Of a stretch of DNA of 64,000 nt, positions 1 through 7,689 are shown one piece after another (position 1 is the first letter of the stretch; each line of letters opens with the position of its first letter). Both the position numbers and the translations under genes were made by a program. The stretch is taken from NCBI RefSeq assembly GCF_900108175.1, contig NZ_FNVO01000011.1, positions 1 through 64,000 on the forward strand, written 5' to 3'. The DNA comes from Thermomonospora echinospora. Its GTDB lineage: Bacteria; Actinomycetota; Actinomycetes; Streptosporangiales; Streptosporangiaceae. Under the pieces are notes generated by a model that saw only the letters and a list, made by a program, of their open reading frames with translations, searched no databases and had not been told where the DNA came from.

Positions 1-267
1 CGGCCCGACCTCGGTCGACACCGTCTTGGCCGAGCTGCCGTTGCGGTGATTGCCGGTCGGCGCGGCCGGGTGTTCACCGCGCTCATAGCCCAGATGCTCG
101 GTCATCTCGGCCTCCAGCGCGGCCTGCAGCACGGTCTTGGTGATCCCGGCCAAGAGCCCGTCCGGGCCGACCAGCGACACCCCCTCGGCCTTGGCCTTGG
201 CGACCAGCTCGGCGGCGAGCTGGACATCCAGCCCGCCCTGCGGCTCGTCCTCGTCGTGGTTGGTCAC
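1..267 (-). CDS. IS256-family (Mutator-type) transposase, N-terminal part, cut by window edge
   Basis: The reverse strand encodes the start of an IS256-type transposase, which would cut and paste its element through a DDE catalytic core. The visible 89 residues begin VTNHDEDEPQGGLD and contain the family-typical stretch LLAGITKTVLQAALEAEM followed by TEHLGYERGEH and TGNHRNGSSAKTV. The catalytic residues would lie beyond the window edge. GTG at 267 is chosen because a GGAAGG ribosome site lies 7-8 bases upstream. Whether the gene is intact outside the window cannot be told. Family assignment is firm; activity is unknown. Confidence 0.85.
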   Translation of the reverse strand, partial: MTNHDEDEPQGGLDVQLAAELVAKAKAEGVSLVGPDGLLAGITKTVLQAALEAEMTEHLGYERGEHPAAPTGNHRNGSSAKTVSTEVGP

Positions 268-381
268 GTGTGATCCTTCCCGGCCGGGGCATCGGCCCCA
301 GCCTTCCGGATCACCACCCCACCCACACGATCTTTAGGACAGTCCCGGTCCGCTCGTCCCGTGTGCTGCGACACTGCTCGG

Positions 382-843
382 ATGAACGTCAGACTCGCCT
401 GTGGGCAGGATGTGCCTGGCTTTCTTGATCTGGCGGGGCAGGTCGAGCACTGGTTCGGCCCCATGGTGCAGGACCCGGGGTTTCACGCCGCCGTGGACAA
501 GCACATCAGTCGGGCCACGGCGCTCGTCGCGGTGGACGGGGCGAACGTGGTCGGCGGTCTGCTCTTCGGTGCTGAACCCCCGACCTATCACGTGCACTGG
601 CTCGTGGTTTGTGAGCAAGCGCGCGGGCAGGGGGTCGGCCGCGCCCTGATGGCGGACGTCATGGGCCGGTTCGTGCAGCGCCCTGCGACCGTGGAGGTCG
701 TGACCTTCGGCGCAGACCACCCCGGCGCCGAGGAAAGCGGCGCCCGCGTCTTCTACGAAAGACTCGGATTCGTCCCCGCCGAGCCGGCGCCCCCAGGCCC
801 TGAAGGCGGGTCCCGCCAGGTCTACCGCAAAAACGTCACCTGA
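382..843 (+). CDS. GNAT family N-acetyltransferase
   Basis: A 153-residue single-domain GNAT acetyltransferase, transferring an acetyl group from acetyl-CoA to an unidentified amine. The acetyl-CoA loop is visible as VCEQARGQGVGRALM (the Q/RxxGxG/A motif), and the C-terminal FYERLGFVPAE segment is typical of beta-strands 6 and 7. No Shine-Dalgarno sequence precedes either the ATG at 382 or an in-frame GTG at 361; the ATG gives a normal family N-terminus (MNVRLACGQDVPGF). It stands alone between a transposase fragment and a gene-poor stretch, which suggests an accessory region. The substrate cannot be inferred. Confidence 0.85.
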   Translation: MNVRLACGQDVPGFLDLAGQVEHWFGPMVQDPGFHAAVDKHISRATALVAVDGANVVGGLLFGAEPPTYHVHWLVVCEQARGQGVGRALMADVMGRFVQRPATVEVVTFGADHPGAEESGARVFYERLGFVPAEPAPPGPEGGSRQVYRKNVT

Positions 844-1065
844 CCACGTGGTCCCAGCTTGTGGGCCAGGAGGGTGTCCAGGCCGAAGCGCTGACGGCAG
901 TGACGGCGACACGGGCGAACACCGGCACACTCAGGAGGCCATCAGCGTCGGGACATCGACGCCGCACACCTTGTGATCACCTTGGGGCGGATCGAGCCGA
1001 CAAGGGTGAGGCCGGTGGTCTCGTGGAGGTCGGTCTTTTGTTGGGCGTTGGAGTGCTCGGCCCGG
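844..1065. repeat. gene-free stretch carrying copies of dispersed motifs shared with the AICE right end
   Basis: No coding region is supported here. Positions 889-925 (CTGACGGC, TGACGGC, then GCGAACACCGG) and 973-1014 (TGATCACCTTGGGGCGGA followed by a GATGAGG-like end) closely match 48495-48530 and 48578-48621, inside the right end of the integrative element. The first motif also recurs near 50308. This looks like debris from a related mobile element; the match was made by eye. Confidence 0.55.
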
Positions 1066-1542
1066 TCAGAGGAATTCGCAGCCGTACTTGACGAGTGCGG
1101 CTTCCAACGTGGTGCGGGCGGGGATCTCGTCCTCCAAGCCGGGTGGGGGGAGGGCGGAGGGACCGGGGAGCGGGATGCCCGTCTCGAAGAAGTAGCCCTC
1201 GAAGCCGGCCGGTGTGCCCAAGACGAAGAAGCGGGCCTGCTGGGAGGTCGCGCGCCAGTCGTGCGGCAGGTGCCGGGGGGCGTAGGCGATGTCGCCCGGC
1301 CCCAGTTTCAGAGTCCGGTCGTCCACGCGTACGGTCAGCTCGCCGTCGGCGACCATGAACGTCTCGTCCTCGCGGGTATGCCGGTGCAGCGGGGCGGAGC
1401 TGCCCTGCGGGGCGGTGACGTCCGCGAGCCAGAAGTGACCTTCGGTCTGGTCGCCGGTGGCGATGAATCTCATCATCGAGCCCAGATGCCAGACGTGCTG
1501 TCCCTCGGCGGGGCGGACCAGGAGAGGCGCCGTGGTCGTCAT
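1066..1542 (-). CDS. cupin domain-containing protein (quercetin dioxygenase-like)
   Basis: A 158-residue single cupin. The first metal-binding motif is seen as HRHTREDETF (HxHx4E form) and the second half as GPGDIAYAPRHLPHDW with its downstream histidine. It resembles quercetin 2,3-dioxygenase-like cupins, which bind a metal and act as dioxygenases, isomerases or small-molecule sensors. There is no signal peptide, so it is cytosolic. The ATG at 1542 follows a GGGAGG ribosome site. The neighbours (a repeat debris stretch and a tnpB element) say nothing about its substrate. Confidence 0.8.
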   Translation of the reverse strand: MTTTAPLLVRPAEGQHVWHLGSMMRFIATGDQTEGHFWLADVTAPQGSSAPLHRHTREDETFMVADGELTVRVDDRTLKLGPGDIAYAPRHLPHDWRATSQQARFFVLGTPAGFEGYFFETGIPLPGPSALPPPGLEDEIPARTTLEAALVKYGCEFL

Positions 1543-1887
1543 CGGGTTCCTCCCTTCCTGTGCTTGGTGCGAGCCTGAAAGGGTCAGCGGCTTGCCCTCA
1601 ACTCCGGTGGGGCGATCAGCCCAACGGCCGATGCCGTGTCCGATGACACTGCCCTACCCGTTTCCGGCACCGCCACCTGCCCGATGTCGCCGAGGCTCGT
1701 GCCCGGTGGACCACCGTCATGGTGCGCCTCTCGGCCAACCCGCCGCCCACCGCGGCGTCGCCGTGTCCGGCGGCGGTCTGAAGCCCGGCTTCCTCTGCTA
1801 TGTCCGGCAGTACGGCACCTTCCCTGGATCCGCACGTTCTGCTGTGGTTGAGGCGGTGGGGGCTAGGGTGGCCCGTCTTGACCTCTT
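1543..1887. other. intergenic stretch, no gene seen
   Basis: About 345 bases between the cupin start and the right-end hairpin of the tnpB element. Reading frames here have no ribosome sites, no recognisable motifs and no homologous-looking protein. It may be old insertion debris. Confidence 0.4.
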
Positions 1888-3243
1888 CCCCTGCCTGAAG
1901 GCGGGGGGTTCCAACCGTCGCCGGTTGGTCTTCCTGTTTCACCGCCGGTCGCCCCGCCCGAGAGGACTCTCGTTGAGGTCTTACACCAGCTCCACAGGCG
2001 TTTCAGCTCTCCGCCAGCCCGGCGGCGAGCACGTTCTTGGCGGCGTTGACGTCGCGGTCGTGGATGGTGCCGCAGTGCGGGCACTGCCACTCGCGGACGT
2101 TCAGCGGCATCGTCTCCTGCAAGGTGCCGCACGCCGAGCACAGCTTGGAGGAGGGGAACCAGCGGTCCACCGCCACCAGCGTGCGCCCGTACCAGGCGGC
2201 CTTGTACTCCAGCATCATCCGCAGTTCTCGCCAGGCCGCGTCCGAGATCGCGCGAGCCAGGCTGTGGTTGCGGACCAGGTTGCGGACGGTCAGGTCTTCC
2301 ACGGCGATCACTTGGTTCTCGCGAACAAGCCGTGTGGTGACCTTGTGCAGGTGATCCCTCCTGCGATCAGCGATGCGGGCGTACACCCGCGCCACCTTGA
2401 GCCGGGCCTTGGCCCGGTTGTTCGACCCCTTGGCCTTGCGGGCAAGGGCACGCTGCGCCTTCGCAAGCCGCTTGCGGTCGGCCCGCTCGTGACGCGGGTT
2501 GACGATCTTCTCTCCGGTGGACAGCGTCGCCAGCGCCGTGACGCCCGCGTCCACGCCCACCGACTGCTCCACCGGGACAAGCGGGGCGATCTTCTCCTCG
2601 ACCAGGATCGACACGAACCAGCGTCCAGCCGCATCCCGACAGACCGTCACCGTGGACGGCTCCGAACCTTCCGGGAGGGGACGCGACCACACGATGTGCA
2701 GCGGCGTGTCCATCTTCGCCAGCGTCAACCGGCCGTCCCGCCAGCGGAAGGCGGAGCGGGTGTACTCGGCGGACGCGCGGGACTTCTTCTTGCTCTTGAA
2801 CGTTGGGTACTTGGCCCGCTTGGCGAAGAAGTTCGCGAATGCGGCCTGCAGGTGCCGCAGCGCCTGCTGCAACGGCACCGACGACACCTCACCCAGGAAC
2901 GCCAACTCGGGTGTCTTCTTCCACTGAGTGAGCGCGGCCGAGGACTCCACGTAGGAGACGCGGCGGCCCTCCAGGGTGTAGGCGCGGGTGCGCTCCTGTA
3001 ACGCCTTGTTGTAGACGAGGCGGACGCAGCCGAACGTCCGGGCAAGCTCTTCGGCCTGCTCGCAAGTCGGGTAGAAGCGGTACTTGTAGGCCCGCTTCAC
3101 GATCTGCGCCACGCCTTACATCATACCGCTAGATCAGTTAAAGACTGCTCTGCCGTGGTAGACGGCGGTCCGCCTGGCGGCGAATCGCCTACCCCTGTCC
3201 TGCTCCGCAGGGGTCCGATTCCTCCCCCGCCTGAAGGCAGGGG
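1888..3243 (-). mobile_element. tnpB-only IS200/IS605-type element with hairpin ends
   Basis: The tnpB gene is bracketed by two near-identical hairpins read in the same direction on the plus strand. One is at 1888-1908 (CCCCTGCC, loop TGAA, GGCGGGGG) and one at 3225-3243 (CCCCGCC, loop TGAA, GGCAGGGG); both are followed by a TTCC. Such subterminal hairpins are recognised by Y1 TnpA transposases, but no tnpA is present, so the element would need a transposase in trans. The exact ends cannot be fixed without an empty-site comparison. The stretch between the tnpB stop and 1908 would hold the guide (omega) RNA if it is functional. Confidence 0.75.
2003..3112 (-). CDS. tnpB: TnpB RNA-guided nuclease (IS200/IS605 accessory protein)
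   Basis: A 369-residue TnpB, the compact RuvC nuclease related to Cas12 that cuts DNA guided by an RNA from the element end. The RuvC triad looks complete: D188 in VGVDAGV, E272 in VIAVEDLTV and D354 in HDRDVNAAKN. The zinc finger CSAC-x15-CPHC (C325, C328, C344, C347) is intact. The N-terminal wedge region starts MAQIVKRAYKYRFYPT, as usual. Length is normal for the family and no frameshift is seen, so it may be active. It is the only gene in its element. Confidence 0.93.
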   Translation of the reverse strand: MAQIVKRAYKYRFYPTCEQAEELARTFGCVRLVYNKALQERTRAYTLEGRRVSYVESSAALTQWKKTPELAFLGEVSSVPLQQALRHLQAAFANFFAKRAKYPTFKSKKKSRASAEYTRSAFRWRDGRLTLAKMDTPLHIVWSRPLPEGSEPSTVTVCRDAAGRWFVSILVEEKIAPLVPVEQSVGVDAGVTALATLSTGEKIVNPRHERADRKRLAKAQRALARKAKGSNNRAKARLKVARVYARIADRRRDHLHKVTTRLVRENQVIAVEDLTVRNLVRNHSLARAISDAAWRELRMMLEYKAAWYGRTLVAVDRWFPSSKLCSACGTLQETMPLNVREWQCPHCGTIHDRDVNAAKNVLAAGLAES

Positions 3244-3261
3244 CTTCCTCGGAGGTTTCTG

Positions 3262-3900
3262 ATGACCGCGAGTTCCTCTTATCTCCGTGTGACGGCGGAG
3301 GCCTACGACGCCGTTGCCGCCCTCTATGCCGATCTCTTCCGGGGGGCGCTCGATGACCAGCCGCTGGATCGTGCGGCGCTGGCCGTGTTCGCCGAGGTCG
3401 TACGGACCGCCGGTGGCGGGCCCGTCGCCGAGCTCGGATGCGGCCCCGGACATGTGACGGCGTACCTGCGGAAGCTGGGACTGGACGTCTCGGGCCTCGA
3501 CCTGTCGCCGGTGATGATCGACCTTGCCCGCCGGGAGTATCCCGACCTGCGCTTTGAGGTCGGTTCGATGGACGCCCTGGACCTGGCCGACGGGGAGCTG
3601 GGCGGCATCGTGTCCTGGTACTCGGTCATCCACACGCCGCCGCAGGAACTGCCGGCGTACTTCAGCGAGTTCTGCCGGGTCTTGGCCCCGGGCGGCCACC
3701 TGCTGCTCGGCTTCTTCGAGTCCGAGGGTGCGCCGGTGACGCCCTTCGACCACAAGGCGGCGCCGGCCTACCGGTGGCCGATCGACGACCTGGCCGCGCT
3801 GGCACGCCAGGCCGGGTTCGTCGAAGTCGGCCGGGTGCTGCGCGAGCCCGGCGAGGGGGAACGGTACCGCCAGGGCCGTCTGCTGATGCGCCGACAGTAG
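3262..3900 (+). CDS. class I SAM-dependent methyltransferase
   Basis: A 212-residue Rossmann-fold methyltransferase using S-adenosylmethionine. Motif I is VAELGCGPGHVTAYL (about residues 55-69), followed by the acidic LDLSPVMIDLAR, then MDALDL and FCRVLAPGGHLLLGFFE (motifs II-III). The substrate is unknown; the pattern matches generic UbiE/type-11 methyltransferases. GGAGG at 3250-3254 is placed well for the ATG at 3262. Oddly, this ribosome site abuts the left-end hairpin of the tnpB element, so that insertion has probably replaced the native promoter or leader. Confidence 0.87.
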   Translation: MTASSSYLRVTAEAYDAVAALYADLFRGALDDQPLDRAALAVFAEVVRTAGGGPVAELGCGPGHVTAYLRKLGLDVSGLDLSPVMIDLARREYPDLRFEVGSMDALDLADGELGGIVSWYSVIHTPPQELPAYFSEFCRVLAPGGHLLLGFFESEGAPVTPFDHKAAPAYRWPIDDLAALARQAGFVEVGRVLREPGEGERYRQGRLLMRRQ

Positions 3901-4281
3901 GTCCGGTCTGGGGCGCGACGACGTACCATCTCCCGGCCCGATCCTGCCGACAGTGACCGACCCGGGCTCCGAACGGGGCACTGAGACACCCCACCGCCGA
4001 TCCCGATGGAGCAGACGCCTCCGGCGGGAGTGCTCCGGCTCCGGGAAGCCCGGGGCGGGCCGGTACCGGTGGAGGCTGCTGCCCCTGTCGGCGCTCGACG
4101 GGCTCTGAGGGCTCTGCGGGCTCTGCGGCGCGGCCGGGTGGATCGCCCACCAGGGCGGACACCCGTTCGGGTGATGCTTCAGCGGCGTGCCGGAGCTCTG
4201 GGGCTAGGGTCCTGTGCCAGGGCAGGTATCTGGGCCGCGGAGTGCGGCCGGGTTGGTGTCGTGGAGGAAAGGGGCGTGCTG
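3901..4281. other. intergenic stretch with one copy of a 37-base dispersed repeat
   Basis: No gene is supported in these 380 bases. Positions 4015-4051 (starting ACGCCTCCGGCGGG and ending CCGGGAAGCCC) are repeated at 47704-47740 with three differences seen by eye. The copies are outside genes and G+C-rich, so they may be a repetitive extragenic element. Confidence 0.5.
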
Positions 4282-5142
4282 ATGGAGCTTTCGGGGGTCG
4301 GGATCTGGAGTCAGCAACTGCGGTACGGGGACCCGGGCGAGGCCGCTGAGGCAGCCGCGGAGCTGGAGGAGCTGGGGTTCAGCGCGCTGTGGGTGCCCGA
4401 TGTCGGCGGGCCGTTGTTCGATGCGGTCGGCCGGTTGCTGGCGGCGACCCGCAGTGCGGTCGTCGCGACCGGCATCCTCAACCTGTGGATGCACGCACCG
4501 GCGGACGCTGCGGCGTCGTACGCGTCGCTGACGGACGCGCACGGTGCGCGGTTCCTGATGGGCATCGGGGTGAGCCACGCTCCGCTGATCGACGCTGACG
4601 AGCCCGGCCGGTATCGGCGGCCGCTGGCGGCTATGGCGGGCTTCCTCGACGGTCTGGACAGCGCGGATCCCCCGGTGCCCGCCACGGAGCGGGTGTTGGC
4701 CGCGCTGGGTCCGAAGATGACGGCGCTGGCGGCCGAGCGGGCTCGCGGAGTCCATCCCTATCTCGTGACGCCCGAGCACACCCGGAGCGCCCGTGAGGCG
4801 CTGGGCGAGGGGCCGCTCGTCCTGCCCGAGCAGACGGTCATCCTGTGCTCGGGGGCCGAGGAGGCGCGGGCGATCGGGGTCGACTGGCTGCGCGGCTATC
4901 TGGGGCTGCCGAACTATGCCAACAACCTGCTGCGTCAGGGATTCACGCCCGAGGACGTGGCCTCGGTGAGCGACCGTCTGTTCGACGCCCTGATCGCCTG
5001 GGGCGATGAGGAGGCGATCATGCGCAGGGTGGACGAGCATCGCGCCGCCGGCGCCGACCATGTCTGCGTGCAGGTACTCACGGCCGACTCCCGGACGTTC
5101 CCGCGGGAGCAGTGGCGCCGCCTCGCCGCCGCCTTGCGCTGA
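4282..5142 (+). CDS. LLM class F420-dependent oxidoreductase
   Basis: A luciferase-like TIM-barrel oxidoreductase of 286 residues. The N-terminus MELSGVGIWSQQLRYG, then ELGFSALWVPDVGG, the glycine-rich RFLMGIGVSHAPLID and the C-terminal EHRAAGADHVCVQVL are typical of the actinobacterial F420-dependent LLM subfamily. These enzymes transfer hydride between reduced F420 and organic substrates in the cytosol. ATG 4282 fits AAAGGGG at 4268-4274; an in-frame GTG at 4276 with GGAGG upstream is the alternative start. Substrate unknown; no operon partner is visible. Confidence 0.85.
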   Translation: MELSGVGIWSQQLRYGDPGEAAEAAAELEELGFSALWVPDVGGPLFDAVGRLLAATRSAVVATGILNLWMHAPADAAASYASLTDAHGARFLMGIGVSHAPLIDADEPGRYRRPLAAMAGFLDGLDSADPPVPATERVLAALGPKMTALAAERARGVHPYLVTPEHTRSAREALGEGPLVLPEQTVILCSGAEEARAIGVDWLRGYLGLPNYANNLLRQGFTPEDVASVSDRLFDALIAWGDEEAIMRRVDEHRAAGADHVCVQVLTADSRTFPREQWRRLAAALR

Positions 5143-5292
5143 TCCCGCCGCGGAGACTCCGGCGCCCTACCGCGGAGACTTCCGTGCCCCGCCACGGAGA
5201 CTCCCGCGCGGACCGTGCCGAGGCCTCTCCTGGGCCGTGCCCGGTGGTGCCGGGACGGGGCGTTCCGCCGTCCCGTCCCGGCACCGGCGGGG

Positions 5293-6546
5293 TCAGCGGC
5301 CGGCCGGGCCGGTCCAGCCGGCCGGCAGGTGGGCCAGGCGGACCCGCTGGGGGTGGTCGCCGACGGGGACGGAAGTGATCTTGCGGCCGGTGGCGAAGTC
5401 GATGGCGGTGACCTGGTCGGCGCCGCTCTCGGAGATGACGCAGGCCCGGCCGTCGCCGCTGACGGTGGCCCAGTACGGCTTGGCGGCCGTCACCAGCGGG
5501 CCCTCCTGCAGGGTGGCGCGGTCGACGATGGTGGCGTAGTCGTCCATGGTCCCGGCGATGCACAGCTTGGTGCCGGCGGGGTTCATGGACATGCCGTGGT
5601 GGCGGGAGTCGTTGACGAACGTGGTGCGGTCGTCATCGGTGGCCGGGTTCTCCGGGAGGGTCTTCATCCGGGTGATCCGGTCGGCGGCCACGTCGTACTC
5701 GAAGAAGCCGTTGAAGAAGGAGACCTGGAAGTACAGCGTGGACTCGTCGGGGGTGAAGGCGACCGGCCGTACCGCGTCGGACATGTCGCGGCGGCCGAAG
5801 GCGTCCAGGCGCTGCCGCATGTCGATGACCTTGACCTGCCGGAAGGTCGCGGCATCGGCGATGGTGATCTTGCGGTCGCCCTTGAGGAAGTCCTGCCAGG
5901 GGGCGTCGAAGTCGTTGTTGACCTCGCCGATCGACATGTTCCAGATGTACCGGCCGCCGTTGGTGAAGACGTTCTCGTGGGGCTTGTCGCCGGTGGCGAA
6001 GGAGCCGACCTGCTGGCCGGTGTTGATGTTCAGGACGTGGACGGTGTTGCCGGTGGAGGCGGACACCGCCACCTTGGTGCCGTCGGGGGAGACGGCCATG
6101 TGGTCCGACCGGTAACCCGAGACGGGGAAGCGCCACTTCAGCGCGCCGGTGGCGGTGTCGATGGAGGCCACGTCGGCGAAGCTGGGGCGGGAGACCACGA
6201 TGGCCGAGCCGTCGGGGGTGGTGTACATGTCGTCGACGTACTGGTCGTGGCCCTCGCCGACGGTCTCCCGGATGCCGAGGAAGAAGGCCAGCCGGATGGG
6301 GTTGAGGTAGATCTCGCGCAGCCGCTGGTCCTTGTCGGGGATGAGGTTGATCCGGCCGATCTTGGCGAAGTCGCCGGTGGACTTGATGACGTCGGCGGTG
6401 CCTTCCCAGTTGTTGCCGACGAGCATCACCTCCTGCAGCGCGGGAGCGGCGTTCACGGGAGCGGCGCAGACGCCGACGGCCGTCATGGCCGCCACGGCGC
6501 CGCCGAGCAGGGATCTACGCCAGCGCGCAGGGAGCGAGGCCTGCAT
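5293..6546 (-). CDS. secreted YVTN-type beta-propeller protein
   Basis: A 417-residue exported protein. The N-terminus MQASLPARWRRSLLGG with a hydrophobic core ending CAAPVNAAPA is a signal peptide. The mature part shows repeated propeller blades: PDGSAIVVSRP, SPDGTKVAVSASTGNTVHVLN, FTPDESTLYFQVS, NPAGTKLCIAG, SGDGRACVISESGADQV. Such proteins bind ligands or partner enzymes outside the membrane; no catalytic motif is seen. ATG 6546 follows GGAGGAA at proper spacing. It is divergent from a TetR regulator with a perfect palindrome between them, so it is probably repressed by that regulator. Function otherwise unknown. Confidence 0.8.
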   Translation of the reverse strand: MQASLPARWRRSLLGGAVAAMTAVGVCAAPVNAAPALQEVMLVGNNWEGTADVIKSTGDFAKIGRINLIPDKDQRLREIYLNPIRLAFFLGIRETVGEGHDQYVDDMYTTPDGSAIVVSRPSFADVASIDTATGALKWRFPVSGYRSDHMAVSPDGTKVAVSASTGNTVHVLNINTGQQVGSFATGDKPHENVFTNGGRYIWNMSIGEVNNDFDAPWQDFLKGDRKITIADAATFRQVKVIDMRQRLDAFGRRDMSDAVRPVAFTPDESTLYFQVSFFNGFFEYDVAADRITRMKTLPENPATDDDRTTFVNDSRHHGMSMNPAGTKLCIAGTMDDYATIVDRATLQEGPLVTAAKPYWATVSGDGRACVISESGADQVTAIDFATGRKITSVPVGDHPQRVRLAHLPAGWTGPAGR

Positions 6547-6698
6547 GTTCTTCCTCCAGGGGGGTGGGAGGTACGCGGAACTGGAGAACGGTGCGGGGCC
6601 CGTGGGCCTCCACACGGAGGGAACACGGCGATCGGGCACGGCCGGCCGGAGAGCCCGCGGGCCTTGGGGCCTTGTGGGCCTGGCGCACGGACCCGGAA

Positions 6699-6724
6699 AG
6701 TCTGAATATGGAGATATTCAGACT
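6699..6724. promoter_or_regulatory. perfect palindrome, likely TetR operator
   Basis: AGTCTGAATAT, four bases GGAG, then ATATTCAGACT: 11-base arms with no mismatch. It lies between the divergent beta-propeller gene and the TetR gene. Its AT-rich arms stand out from the GC-rich context. TetR proteins commonly autoregulate through such sites; binding here is inferred. Confidence 0.75.
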
Positions 6725-6806
6725 TGTTACTCGATGGTAGGCACACGTGACGTCCACCACAAGACCCGATGGGCGAAAATCGGGACAGCGTGGAACGGAG
6801 GACACG

Positions 6807-7469
6807 GTGGCGGGCAGGATCACGCCGGCGGCGGGCCGGTACGGGGGCAGATCGGCGGCCGAACGGCAGGCCGAACGCCGCCGCCGCTTTCTGGAGGCGG
6901 GCCTGGACCTGTTCGGCGCCGGCCCCGGCTACCGTGCCACCAAGATCACGGACGTGTGCCGGGCCGCCGGGCTGTCCACCCGCCAGTTCTACGAGGAGTT
7001 CCGCACCCTGGAGGACCTGCTGGCCGAGTTGCACCTGTACGTCAACGACGTCGCCGCGCAGGCCGTGGTGGACCTCCTGCCGCAGGTGCAGCACCTGGAC
7101 CCCATCGACCGCTACACCCGGCTGTTCCGCGCCTACGCCGCCGGGGTCACCGCCGACCCCCGCCACACCCGCATCGCCTTCGTCGAGATCATCGGCGTCA
7201 GCCCCCGCCTGGACCGCCAGCGCCTGGACCGCCGTGCCCGCTGGATCGACTTCCTGTGCGAGCAGGCCGAGGCCGCCGCCGCCCGGGGCGAGATCCCCGC
7301 CCGTGACTTCCGCGTCCCCGCCGCCGCGTTCATCGGAGCCATCAACGGCCTCATGCACGACTGGGCCGTCGGCTGGGTCGACGCCACCCTCGACCAGATC
7401 ATCGACGAACTCCTGCAGATCCTGCTGGGCAGGCTCCAGTTCGCCGCCGGAGAAGGCCCCGCCCGCTGA
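6807..7469 (+). CDS. TetR/AcrR family transcriptional regulator
   Basis: A 220-residue TetR regulator. The helix-turn-helix spans roughly residues 25-65: RRRFLEAGLDLFG, then ATKITDVCRAAGLSTRQFYEEF. The C-terminal helical domain, which would bind an unknown ligand, ends with DWAVGWVDATLDQIIDELLQILL. GTG 6807 is preferred because GGAGG lies five bases upstream; an earlier in-frame GTG at 6747 lacks a ribosome site. It faces the beta-propeller gene across a perfect 26-base palindrome and is likely its repressor. Confidence 0.87.
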   Translation: MAGRITPAAGRYGGRSAAERQAERRRRFLEAGLDLFGAGPGYRATKITDVCRAAGLSTRQFYEEFRTLEDLLAELHLYVNDVAAQAVVDLLPQVQHLDPIDRYTRLFRAYAAGVTADPRHTRIAFVEIIGVSPRLDRQRLDRRARWIDFLCEQAEAAAARGEIPARDFRVPAAAFIGAINGLMHDWAVGWVDATLDQIIDELLQILLGRLQFAAGEGPAR

Positions 7470-7689
7470 CCCCCGTACCGCCGTCATGCCCGCCGTGGTC
7501 GGGTCGGCGGGAGTCCAGGGGTGACGGCGGGTTCTTGGTGGAGGGTTGGCGGGGGCGGTGTGTTGGCCTTCGCCTCGTGGAGCACGCGTTTGCTTAACAG
7601 TCGGTACCCGTGCAGATGCTGTGGGTATTCGCGGGGTGGGATGTGCCGGACCCGGTGCATCAGCCGTTCATGCATGGAAGGAGATGGTC

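Noticed and set aside
1457-3001. Plus-strand open frame opposite tnpB
   Set aside because: Shadow; tnpB on the minus strand has an intact RuvC triad and zinc finger.
5215-6705. Long plus-strand open frame opposite the beta-propeller gene
   Set aside because: It is the GC-rich shadow of the minus-strand gene; composition is Gly/Asp/Val-rich, with no motif and no ribosome site.
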